Below are positions 1 to 8,407 of a stretch of DNA of 48,551 bases, piece after piece (the first letter of the stretch is position 1; the number at the start of each line of letters is the position of its first letter). The stretch covers positions 1 through 48,551 of the forward strand of contig NZ_JAEMVD010000008.1 of the NCBI RefSeq assembly GCF_029215975.1. Direction: 5' to 3'. The position numbers and the translations under genes were made by a program. The DNA comes from Sulfurimonas sp. SAG-AH-194-C20. GTDB lineage: Bacteria > Campylobacterota > Campylobacteria > Campylobacterales > Sulfurimonadaceae. The notes beneath the pieces are model-generated. The model was not told the origin of the DNA. It did no database searches and saw only the letters and a program-made list of their open reading frames with translations.

Positions 1-473
<473 letters not shown>

Positions 474-489
474 GCATAAAGATTAACTT

Positions 490-768
490 ATGCAAAATGA
501 AGAACTTTACGGAGGGATTGACACTACTGAGAGTATAACTCAAAAGCATCTAGGTCTTTCTCTTAAAAAGTTCTTTTTTCTTCTTTTCATAGTAGTAATC
601 CTTGGTGTTTACCTTGGAGTACTACTCTATGGAACATCCTCTTTAGAAATTCTTTTTGGTTTACAAGATTATCAAGTATATTTACAAGATGAAGTCTCTA
701 GACTTAAACTTGAGAATGCCGACCTACAACGCGAATACTTTGAACTCAAAGAGATAAGTGCACAATAA
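490..768 (+). CDS. FtsB/DivIC-like septum-formation protein
   Basis: A 92-residue bitopic membrane protein. Residues about 28-48 form one hydrophobic helix, followed by a heptad-like segment (about 60-90, rich in L, E and K) that should form a coiled coil; this is the architecture of FtsB/DivIC divisome proteins. It starts 16 bases after eno and is probably co-transcribed with it. The ribosome-binding site is weak (AAAG, 8 bases before ATG). The assignment rests on topology and on the eno neighbourhood, not on a catalytic motif, so another single-pass coiled-coil protein is possible. Confidence 0.7.
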   Translation: MQNEELYGGIDTTESITQKHLGLSLKKFFFLLFIVVILGVYLGVLLYGTSSLEILFGLQDYQVYLQDEVSRLKLENADLQREYFELKEISAQ

Positions 769-781
769 ATCTTTTAATTTG

Positions 782-787
782 CTATAA
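782..787 (+). promoter_or_regulatory. -10 box before the AMIN gene
   Basis: TATAAT preceded by TTTGC and a T-rich stretch, the usual Campylobacterota sigma-70 pattern without a clear -35. It lies 29 bases before the ATG at 817 and leaves room for the AAAGG ribosome-binding site near 802-806. Confidence 0.55.
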
Positions 788-816
788 TACTTAGAAATAA
801 CAAAAGGCGAATATAT

Positions 817-1458
817 ATGATAAAAATTTTCGTGATTTGTCTTGTATTTATAAGTTCTTTATCTGCTCGCCAAAATCCTTTTTTTCCTTCAAAAAATGAA
901 ACTGACATACCTTTTAGTACAAATAAAGTTCTAATAATCGAGCCACTAAAAAGAGCTACAATTACTCTCCCTTCAACAGCAAGAACCTTAGAAAGTGTAA
1001 CTATCACTTATAAGAATTTAGATGGTTCTCTTGTATCTATAAAAGAGTCACTTGGAAATAGTGTAGATTGGCATTTACCAATTTTTGTTTCTCAAAACAT
1101 TGGTGGAGATGAAAAAAAGCACACGTCCAAGGCAGTCCTCAAAGTAAATAAAAAGATAAGGAAAATTGCTTCACTCCCCTTTATATCTTTGTATGCAAAC
1201 AAAAATCAGATTAAAATAATTACAAAAGATACTCTTCTTCGTAACTTTTTACTTACAAAACCACATAGAATAGTCTGTGATTTTAAACGTGATATAAGCA
1301 TAAGAAGTTATGAAAAAGTGCCAAAAATTGTCTCTGCTGTAAAACGAGTAAGATTTGGAAATCATAAAAATTATTATAGAGTAGTAATTGAATTAGACGG
1401 TCATTACAAATATAAATTAAATAACACTAAAAACACTTACCTTATTAATCTCTTATAG
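817..1458 (+). CDS. AMIN-domain periplasmic protein
   Basis: A 213-residue secreted protein. The N terminus is a signal peptide ending near SLSA. Residues about 120-213 fit an AMIN domain (beta-rich, with the pattern PHRIVCDF followed by RVRFG and YRVVIELDG), the module that targets amidases and secretin-type proteins to peptidoglycan or the outer membrane. No amidase catalytic domain is attached, so it is probably an envelope-targeting or scaffold protein. A good ribosome-binding site (AAAGG) precedes the ATG and it has its own -10 box. It follows the enolase/FtsB-like pair as in other Campylobacterota. Confidence 0.8.
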   Translation: MIKIFVICLVFISSLSARQNPFFPSKNETDIPFSTNKVLIIEPLKRATITLPSTARTLESVTITYKNLDGSLVSIKESLGNSVDWHLPIFVSQNIGGDEKKHTSKAVLKVNKKIRKIASLPFISLYANKNQIKIITKDTLLRNFLLTKPHRIVCDFKRDISIRSYEKVPKIVSAVKRVRFGNHKNYYRVVIELDGHYKYKLNNTKNTYLINLL

Positions 1459-1493
1459 CTATACTGTTACATAGTTTTAACTAGGAGTAAACA

Positions 1494-2231
1494 ATGAAAT
1501 ACCTTTTAATTTTTCTTATCAGCATAAGTAACCTTATTGCACTCACAAACCTTGAAGTCGCACAAAATAGTGAAAATGCTATGAGTGGTTTTGGTGATGC
1601 AACATCAACAATGGATATGACACTTATAAATGCAGCCGGACAGAAAAAAATACGCTCCATGAAGATGCAAGTTCTCGAAGGTGAAGATGAAGATAAGTCT
1701 CTTATGGAGTTCCTTACACCAGCTGATGTAAAAGGAACAAAATTTTTATCTTATGAACATGTACAAAAAGATGATGACCAGTGGTTATATCTCCCCGCTC
1801 TCAAACGTGTAAAGCGAATAGCAAGTAAAAATAAATCGGGTGCATTTATGGGCAGTGAATTCTCATACGAAGACTTGAGTGCATTTAATGTTAAGAAATA
1901 CATTTATAATGAGGGTGATGCACCGTTAAAAGATGGATTATATGTGATACTTAGTAAACCTGTGTCTAAATACTCAGGCTACACCAAATTAATCTCTTAC
2001 ATAGATAAAAAAACATTTTTGGTACAAAAAATGGAATACTTTGATAGGAAAAGAGAGCTATTAAAGATTGCTATTTTTGAAGACTATAAACATTTTTCTG
2101 ATGTGTATAGAATCGGAAAAATTACAATGAAAAATGTACAAAATGATAAAACAACTATTTTAATATGGTCAAATCAAAAAATAAATACTGGCTTAAAGTC
2201 AAAAAACTTTCATAAAAGATACTTGAAATAA
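1494..2231 (+). CDS. LolA-like outer-membrane lipoprotein-sorting protein
   Basis: A 245-residue protein with a signal peptide ending about residue 16 (LIALTN). The body matches the LolA-like family annotated as outer membrane lipoprotein-sorting protein: repeated beta strands and the conserved block DDQWLYLPALKRVKRI followed by GSEFSYEDL (residues about 92-130). Such proteins are soluble periplasmic carriers with a hydrophobic cavity. It overlaps the next gene by one base (TAATG) and sits two genes upstream of an RND/MMPL exporter, an arrangement common for this family, so I infer it receives a lipid-like substrate extracted by the exporter. The AGGAG site lies 8 bases before ATG. Confidence 0.85.
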   Translation: MKYLLIFLISISNLIALTNLEVAQNSENAMSGFGDATSTMDMTLINAAGQKKIRSMKMQVLEGEDEDKSLMEFLTPADVKGTKFLSYEHVQKDDDQWLYLPALKRVKRIASKNKSGAFMGSEFSYEDLSAFNVKKYIYNEGDAPLKDGLYVILSKPVSKYSGYTKLISYIDKKTFLVQKMEYFDRKRELLKIAIFEDYKHFSDVYRIGKITMKNVQNDKTTILIWSNQKINTGLKSKNFHKRYLK

Positions 2232-3487
2232 TGAAAATAATAGTCTCAATCTTAGCTCTAGGGGTCTCATTAATAGCCGATATTGATGTCTCCGGGCATA
2301 TAGATTTTGACTCTCAGTTCTACCTAAAAGCACCAAAAGATAAAAATTCCAACTCATTCACATCAAAACAGATCTTAGAACTAACATATGAAGAAGGTTC
2401 TCTTAGTATTTTTACAAAACTATATGCCCAAGAAGCATACTATGACTTTTACTCAAAAGATAAAAACACGAAGAGAACATTTGCACGAATAGATGAACTC
2501 TATCTCAAGTATGACTTTGATGATGATGCACTTAAAGCTGGAAAAAGCATAGAGTTTTGGGGTTCGTTGGAGTTAAGAAACATTGTAGATGGCTTTAATC
2601 CTGCAGACTTTCGTAATGACCTCTTTAGTAAGGATAAACTCGGTGTCTACAACATAGCATACTCTCACTACTTTGAGAACTCTGAGCTATCTCTTATAAG
2701 CAAACCACAAGAAGAACAACAATTTATGGCAAATCAGCCCTATGTTTACTACTTTTTTCCATCATTTGTAAGTTATGATGGGACTCTAAAAACTCAAGAA
2801 AGTAAAAATCGTCCTTCTTTATACCTCAAGTTTAGTGGCTCAACAGATACTGAGTATGCAATTGACTATGCCTTTATATATGAAAATGGTTATGACTCTC
2901 AACGTTATTTTACTACAAACACGCCCCAGAACTTAATACCTACTTCACCTACATTTGGACAGACAACAAGATTTGAAGAAAATGTCTACCTTGTAAATAA
3001 ATTTATGACTTACAATACATTAGTAGTAGGCAGCACTCTCCTAAAGCTAGAAGGGCTTTATGCACAAGTAGATGGGGACTCTTTTGTTGGAGACTATTCA
3101 CATCTTGCACTTGGTATTGAGCATACATTAGAAAACATCGTTTCAAGTCATTCACTAGGACTCATAGGTGAGTACTATCGTTATGATACATACCAATCAG
3201 ATAAATATGATGACTTAGAACTTTTTGAAACTATGCAAAATGATTTATTTATCGGCATGCGCTACACACTTAACAACACTAACGATAGCTCTTTTGTAGG
3301 TGGCGGTATCTTTGACTTAGATTATGATGAACAAGTTTACTATCTAAAGTTTGAGAGTCGTGTTGAAGATAGTTTTAAAGTAGCACTAGACTACTACTAC
3401 ATAGAGCCATCTACTACAAAAACAACAGCGTATGCACTGTTGGGAGAGCACCAAAAACTAGGTATAAATATCGCATACTATTTTTAG
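2231..3487 (+). CDS. Outer-membrane beta-barrel protein of the exporter operon
   Basis: A 418-residue protein with a signal peptide (cleavage near LIADI) and alternating aromatic/polar strands throughout; it ends GINIAYYF, a terminal phenylalanine typical of BAM-assembled barrels. Between the LolA-like protein and the RND exporter it takes the place where DUF1302-type barrels are often found in similar clusters in other proteobacteria. I cannot assign a family from motifs alone. Start ATG overlaps the upstream stop by one base, which implies translational coupling. Likely role: outer-membrane end of a lipid or hydrophobic-compound export route; the cargo is not evident. Confidence 0.75.
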   Translation: MKIIVSILALGVSLIADIDVSGHIDFDSQFYLKAPKDKNSNSFTSKQILELTYEEGSLSIFTKLYAQEAYYDFYSKDKNTKRTFARIDELYLKYDFDDDALKAGKSIEFWGSLELRNIVDGFNPADFRNDLFSKDKLGVYNIAYSHYFENSELSLISKPQEEQQFMANQPYVYYFFPSFVSYDGTLKTQESKNRPSLYLKFSGSTDTEYAIDYAFIYENGYDSQRYFTTNTPQNLIPTSPTFGQTTRFEENVYLVNKFMTYNTLVVGSTLLKLEGLYAQVDGDSFVGDYSHLALGIEHTLENIVSSHSLGLIGEYYRYDTYQSDKYDDLELFETMQNDLFIGMRYTLNNTNDSSFVGGGIFDLDYDEQVYYLKFESRVEDSFKVALDYYYIEPSTTKTTAYALLGEHQKLGINIAYYF

Positions 3488-3505
3488 AATAGATAAAGGG
3501 AAATA

Positions 3506-5797
3506 ATGGAAAAATTTGTAAATAGAGTTATAAAATTCAGATGGGTAATAGCTGTAATCATTCCTCTCATTACTATCATAATGGCATCATCTTTAAAAAC
3601 CTTAGAGTTTGAAGGAAGTTATAGAATATGGTTTGGAGAAGAGTCTAAAATTCTTAAAAACTATGACAACTTCCGTGCAATATTTGGTAATGATGATACT
3701 GTTACTATAATGTTTACAAGTGAAGATGGTATTTTTACAAAAGAAGCACTTGCTTCCATAGATACCATTACAAAAAAACTATGGCAAACGCAGTATATCG
3801 CTAGAGTTGATTCCATCACTAACTTCCAGTATGTTCACTCTGATGAAGAGTACCCCGACGAAGTTGTTGTTGAGGACTTTATAGAAGACCCTCAATCTTA
3901 CACACTCAAACAACTACTAGCTAAAAAAGAGATAGCACTAAAACAAGACATCATTGTTGGTAAACTCATCTCAAAAGATGCAAGAACGACGATGATTGCT
4001 GGTCGTATGACTCCAAAAGCAGGTGATGACCCACAGGTTAGTTTTAAACTGCGTGATGCTGTTTTAAAAATCATCGCACCAGAAGAGAAAAAGAATGGCT
4101 ATAAGTTCTATCTTGGTGGTGGACCGATTATAAACACCTCTTTTATCGAGATAGCACAACATGATGGAGGAATATTTACTCCCGCTGTTATTCTTATTGC
4201 TATGGTTCTGCTACTGCTTATCTTTAGAAAATTCTCTTCTATGATTGTGAGTATTATCGTGGTTATATTTACATTTTTAATCGTGCTCTCTATACAGGTA
4301 CTTTTAGGCTTTAAACTCAACAACTTTACAGCAAATATCCCTGTTTTTGTTGTCGCTATCGGTATCGCAGATGCTATGCACCTCCTGTGGATTTATACTA
4401 TGGCTCGAAAAAAAGGTATGAGTAACCATGAGTCGATTCATTATAGTGTGAAGAAAAACTTTTTAGCGATATTTCTTACTTCTATTACAACTTCTATTGG
4501 TTTTGCTTCTTTAGGTATTTCTGCTGTTGTCCCCATACAAACCTTAGGGATTGCAACTGCTAGTGCTGCACTTTTGGCATTTGTGCTCACCATACTTTTT
4601 GTTCCAGCAATGTTGGCTATACTTAACCCAAATATCAAAGCAGATAAGAATATTATGGAGGCTAAGCACCATCCTTTTGCAGTTTGGTATACACACTTTT
4701 TAAGTCAAAATGCCAAACTTATTTTAACACTTAGCACTCTACTTTTTATAGGTATAGGAGTAGGAATATTTCAAGCGAATGTTGACTCAAATACGGTAAA
4801 GTATTTTAAAGAAGATTTTCCATTTCGTGTAGCTGTAAAAGAGATGCAAGATAAGCTAACAGGTCCTATGTCTTATGAGATTATTGTTGATTCTAAAGTA
4901 AATGATGGCATAAAAGACCCTAAGTTTTTACATACTGTGGAGAACTTTTACCGTGAGTTATCTAGCAAGTATAGTGATGTAAGACATCTTGACTCTCTAC
5001 TAGACATCATTAAGGTCTTTAATAATGTAATGAATGACTCTAAGACAGTTCCTAAAAACAAAGAACTTGTTGCTCAGTACTTACTACTATATTCTCTTTC
5101 TTTACCCCAAGGTATGGAACTCAATGACAAGATGGATATAAACGAGAGACTACTCCGTGTAAGTGCTTCACTAAACCTAATTGACACATCAAAAGATTTA
5201 GAGATAATCAACTGGATTGAGAACTGGTGGAGTAAAACACCCTACTCAGCAACTGTAAATGGACAGACTGTAATGTTTGCACATATGCAACACGATGTAA
5301 CCGATACTCTTATACAGTCTATCACCCTCGCAGTTGTACTCATCTCAATTATTATGCTTCTTATCTTTAGGAACTGGAGGATGTTACCACTTTTTATCGT
5401 ACCAAATATTTTGCCAATAGCACTTGTAGTTGGTGTTATGGGCTGGTTAGATATTGACATAGATATGGGTGTGGCTATTGCGGGAGCTATCATCATCGGT
5501 GTAGCAGTCGATGATACGATTCACTTTATGGTCAAGTACATAGAAGCTCGTAAACGCGGGGACTCCCTAGAAGAAGCGATGAAATATGTAATGAGCTATG
5601 CCGGTTCAGCGATTATTTTTACAACTATCGTTCTTAGCCTTGCATTTTTAGTGTTTATCTTTAGTGACTTTAACCCAAACTATCATTTTGGTGTAGTAAC
5701 GGCATCTGCTCTCATTATCGCAGTAGTTGTTGACTTAGTTGCCTTACCAGCACTTTTAATGATTATAGACGATAGAGAAGAATCACTTTTAAAGTGA
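3506..5797 (+). CDS. RND superfamily (MMPL/SSD-type) exporter
   Basis: A 763-residue inner-membrane transporter with the duplicated layout of the family: TM1 near residue 15, a periplasmic domain (about 40-220), five or six TM helices (about 220-375), TM7 near 405, a second periplasmic domain (about 430-600) and the last TM bundle (about 605-755). Each half carries the sterol-sensing-like block, for example GIADAMHLLWIY and GVAVDDTIHFMVKY, with charged residues placed for proton relay. It is smaller than AcrB (about 1040) and fits the MMPL-type group that moves lipids. Last gene of the LolA-like/barrel/exporter unit; spacing 18 bases, with an AAGGGAA ribosome-binding site. Confidence 0.9.
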   Translation: MEKFVNRVIKFRWVIAVIIPLITIIMASSLKTLEFEGSYRIWFGEESKILKNYDNFRAIFGNDDTVTIMFTSEDGIFTKEALASIDTITKKLWQTQYIARVDSITNFQYVHSDEEYPDEVVVEDFIEDPQSYTLKQLLAKKEIALKQDIIVGKLISKDARTTMIAGRMTPKAGDDPQVSFKLRDAVLKIIAPEEKKNGYKFYLGGGPIINTSFIEIAQHDGGIFTPAVILIAMVLLLLIFRKFSSMIVSIIVVIFTFLIVLSIQVLLGFKLNNFTANIPVFVVAIGIADAMHLLWIYTMARKKGMSNHESIHYSVKKNFLAIFLTSITTSIGFASLGISAVVPIQTLGIATASAALLAFVLTILFVPAMLAILNPNIKADKNIMEAKHHPFAVWYTHFLSQNAKLILTLSTLLFIGIGVGIFQANVDSNTVKYFKEDFPFRVAVKEMQDKLTGPMSYEIIVDSKVNDGIKDPKFLHTVENFYRELSSKYSDVRHLDSLLDIIKVFNNVMNDSKTVPKNKELVAQYLLLYSLSLPQGMELNDKMDINERLLRVSASLNLIDTSKDLEIINWIENWWSKTPYSATVNGQTVMFAHMQHDVTDTLIQSITLAVVLISIIMLLIFRNWRMLPLFIVPNILPIALVVGVMGWLDIDIDMGVAIAGAIIIGVAVDDTIHFMVKYIEARKRGDSLEEAMKYVMSYAGSAIIFTTIVLSLAFLVFIFSDFNPNYHFGVVTASALIIAVVVDLVALPALLMIIDDREESLLK

Positions 5798-5800
5798 TTC
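5780..5800. terminator. Inverted repeat between convergent genes
   Basis: GAATCACTTT and AAAGTGATTC flank a single T, giving a near-perfect palindrome that includes the exporter stop codon. It lies between convergent genes (stops at 5797 and 5803), so it can serve both transcripts. There is no long T run, so termination strength is uncertain. Confidence 0.5.
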
Positions 5801-5802
5801 AC

Positions 5803-6996
5803 CTAGACTCTTAGTTTATGGACTGCTTTGGCATTATTATCAAGTGAATGCTTATAGTTCCATGTAATTAAATGCTTTAATAGATAACCCAAATATCCTG
5901 AGAATTTATACTTATCAAACAAAACAACCGCTGCATTTTTACTTCCTAATGCTACAAGTACTCCCTCTGCTCTAACATACTGTTTCTTTTGTACTTTACC
6001 CTCTAGCGCAAGTTTTATGTTTGCCGTTGCTATTTCTGCTGATTGTTCAGCTGCATGTGCTGTTGATGGTATAGGATTTCCTTCTTTATCTTTTAAGCAT
6101 GCCACATCACCAATCGCATAAGTATTCTCATGTGCAGGGAGTTGCATCGTATCTGTCACTACTACCTGTCCATTTTTACTCAGTTCACAGCCTGTTAGTT
6201 TTTTTATAAAGTCACTTGTTGTAACACCACCCGTAAAGATTAAGTAGTGACAGTCTAAAGACTCTCCATTATTTAAATGCACTACATGCTCATCCACACT
6301 ATCTATTCGTGTTTTGAGTAAAACATGTACCCCTAGTTTCTGGAGTCGTTCAAGAGACTTTTCTTGTAGGTAAGGATTCATCCCTTTAAGTACAGACTCT
6401 CCTGATGATATAAGATAAATTCTTAGTTTGTACTTGTCTATATGATTTGCATTGATATAGCGGTTTGTTTTTGCAGCCATTTCAGCTGCAATTTCAACAC
6501 CGCTCAGACCAGCACCACCAATCACAATGTTAAAATACCTATCACTACTAGACAAGTTACGTGACATCAAAGCATATAACTGTTTTGAAAATTCTTGCTT
6601 TAGAAAAAAGGCATTATCTAATGACTTGATACCTATACTATTCTCTTTGAGTCCACCTATAGATTTTGGAAAGTTTGTTTTACTTCCAGAGGCGATAATA
6701 AGATAGTCATAAAACAACTGAGTGTCTTCGCATAAAATACTGTTCTCATCAAAGTCAATCCCTGTAACCTTTGAGCGAATGAAGTTTACATTATCATTAA
6801 ACTCACAAATTGATTGTAGGTCAACTGTTACATCTGTAATCCATGCAGTAGTTGCAATGAGTGAATAAACTTCAGTTTGTAGATAATGATAAGGCTGAAT
6901 GTCGATTAAAGTTATATCTAAATTCTCAACACCTTTTAACTTCTGTATTGCTCTAATTCCAGCATATCCTCCACCAATGATTATTAATTTTTTCAT
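5803..6996 (-). CDS. NDH-2-like NAD(P)H/FAD oxidoreductase
   Basis: A 397-residue two-dinucleotide-fold flavoprotein. The N terminus IIIGGGYAGI is the FAD-binding GxGxxG fold; a second GAGLSG motif near residues 161-166 binds NAD(P)H; TYAIGDVACL near residue 295 is the C-terminal FAD-contact motif. Length and motifs fit type II NADH dehydrogenase or AMID-like enzymes, which pass electrons from NADH to quinone at the membrane face. No SQR-type cysteine set is visible. It is the last gene of a three-gene operon (3 bases after the aldehyde dehydrogenase stop), so I infer that it reoxidises NADH made by that enzyme. AAAGG precedes the ATG. Confidence 0.82.
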   Translation of the reverse strand: MKKLIIIGGGYAGIRAIQKLKGVENLDITLIDIQPYHYLQTEVYSLIATTAWITDVTVDLQSICEFNDNVNFIRSKVTGIDFDENSILCEDTQLFYDYLIIASGSKTNFPKSIGGLKENSIGIKSLDNAFFLKQEFSKQLYALMSRNLSSSDRYFNIVIGGAGLSGVEIAAEMAAKTNRYINANHIDKYKLRIYLISSGESVLKGMNPYLQEKSLERLQKLGVHVLLKTRIDSVDEHVVHLNNGESLDCHYLIFTGGVTTSDFIKKLTGCELSKNGQVVVTDTMQLPAHENTYAIGDVACLKDKEGNPIPSTAHAAEQSAEIATANIKLALEGKVQKKQYVRAEGVLVALGSKNAAVVLFDKYKFSGYLGYLLKHLITWNYKHSLDNNAKAVHKLRV

Positions 6997-6999
6997 AAT

Positions 7000-8397
7000 T
7001 TACCTTTGTAAAGAATTTGATTTAAACACCATCAGCTTCTCATTTGTCATCTCTTGCATTGAGTGGTGTATTCCACCCATACCTAAACCACTCTTTTTTG
7101 CCCCACCAAAGGGCATCCAGTCAACCCTAAACGCAGTGTGGTCATTTACCATAACAGCCGTTGCGTTTAACTCTTGTACCACTTTAAACGCAGTGTCTAT
7201 GTTTTTTGTAAAAACGGCTGCTTGAAAAGAGACTTCAAGTGCATTAGCTCTTTTAATAGCCTCATCGATGTTATCATACGAGTAGACACAGACAACTGGA
7301 CCAAAAATTTCTTTTTGAGAGACTAGTGTATCATCACTTGGATTTAGTATAACCGTTGGGGCATAACAAGAGTCCGATAATTTTTCTCCTCCCGTTAATA
7401 TCTCTGCACCTTTTTCCTTGGCTTCAAGTACCCATGAGGCTACCCTATCTACTTCTTTATTATTAATGAGTGGTCCAACCTCAGTTGTCTTATCGAGTTG
7501 ATTACCCACTTTTAAGCTCTTTGCATACTCTGCTAGTTTTGAAGCAACATCATCTACAATAGACTTATGTACATAAACTCTCTGCACCGATACACAAACC
7601 TGACCCGCATGGTAAAAACCACCCTTACCAATAGAGGGTATGAGTTCTTCTATATCTGTATCTGCTTCGACTATAACAGGAGCTACACCACCGTGTTCAA
7701 GTGCCACACGTGTACCTTGTGCCACTTTAGAGTTTAAGTACCAACCAACAGAACCAGAGCCTATAAATGTTAAAAAACTTATCTTAGGGGATGTTGCCAG
7801 TAGTTCACCTGCTTCACGGTCACACACTACAGCGGATGCCCAACCTTCAGGTAAACCAGCTTCTTTGAGAAGTTCACAAAGTCTAAATGCGGAGAGTGGA
7901 GTTTGTGTTGCTGGTTTTATTACCACACTACAGCCAACGGCAATAGCCGGTATAATTTGATGGATTGCAAGATTAAAAGGATGATTAAACGCAGAGATTG
8001 CAGCCACAACTCCTATGGGTTCTTTAAAAGTAAATGCCATGCGGTTTGCGCTACTTTGTGTATGCCCCATTGCTATTTCTTTACCCTCAAGAGAATTCAA
8101 TGCTTCTATCGTTATCTTCACACCATTTATTCCGCGTTCTACCTCAACTTGTGAATCAAGCCATGGTTTTCCACCCTCACTCGCACAAAGTTTTGTTAGC
8201 TCCTCTTTATTCTCAGTAAGAATTTCAACAAGTTTCTCAAGAATTGCAACACGTTTATATTTTGGAAGCGCCTCTTTTCTATTATAAAAAGTTTCATGTG
8301 CCTTATTTATTATCGCTTTTACTTCATCCATATCATAAAAAGGAACACTACCTACTACACTATTATCAAACGGGGAGCATACATCTATTTTTTTCAT
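7000..8397 (-). CDS. NAD(P)-dependent aldehyde dehydrogenase
   Basis: A 465-residue ALDH-superfamily enzyme that oxidises an aldehyde to its acid. Key residues are present: the oxyanion asparagine in FNHPFN (N138), the general base in LEHGG (E234; the family norm is LELGG), GSGSVG for the cofactor, and the nucleophile in GQVC (C268), with EIFGPV near the C terminus. It is slightly shorter than the usual 475-500. It lies between an acetolactate-synthase-like gene (10 bases upstream) and an NDH-2-like gene (3 bases downstream). The substrate cannot be read from sequence; lactaldehyde, succinic semialdehyde and similar short aldehydes are candidates. The AAAGG site is well placed. Confidence 0.9.
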   Translation of the reverse strand: MKKIDVCSPFDNSVVGSVPFYDMDEVKAIINKAHETFYNRKEALPKYKRVAILEKLVEILTENKEELTKLCASEGGKPWLDSQVEVERGINGVKITIEALNSLEGKEIAMGHTQSSANRMAFTFKEPIGVVAAISAFNHPFNLAIHQIIPAIAVGCSVVIKPATQTPLSAFRLCELLKEAGLPEGWASAVVCDREAGELLATSPKISFLTFIGSGSVGWYLNSKVAQGTRVALEHGGVAPVIVEADTDIEELIPSIGKGGFYHAGQVCVSVQRVYVHKSIVDDVASKLAEYAKSLKVGNQLDKTTEVGPLINNKEVDRVASWVLEAKEKGAEILTGGEKLSDSCYAPTVILNPSDDTLVSQKEIFGPVVCVYSYDNIDEAIKRANALEVSFQAAVFTKNIDTAFKVVQELNATAVMVNDHTAFRVDWMPFGGAKKSGLGMGGIHHSMQEMTNEKLMVFKSNSLQR

Positions 8398-8407
8398 ATT
8401 TAAGCCT

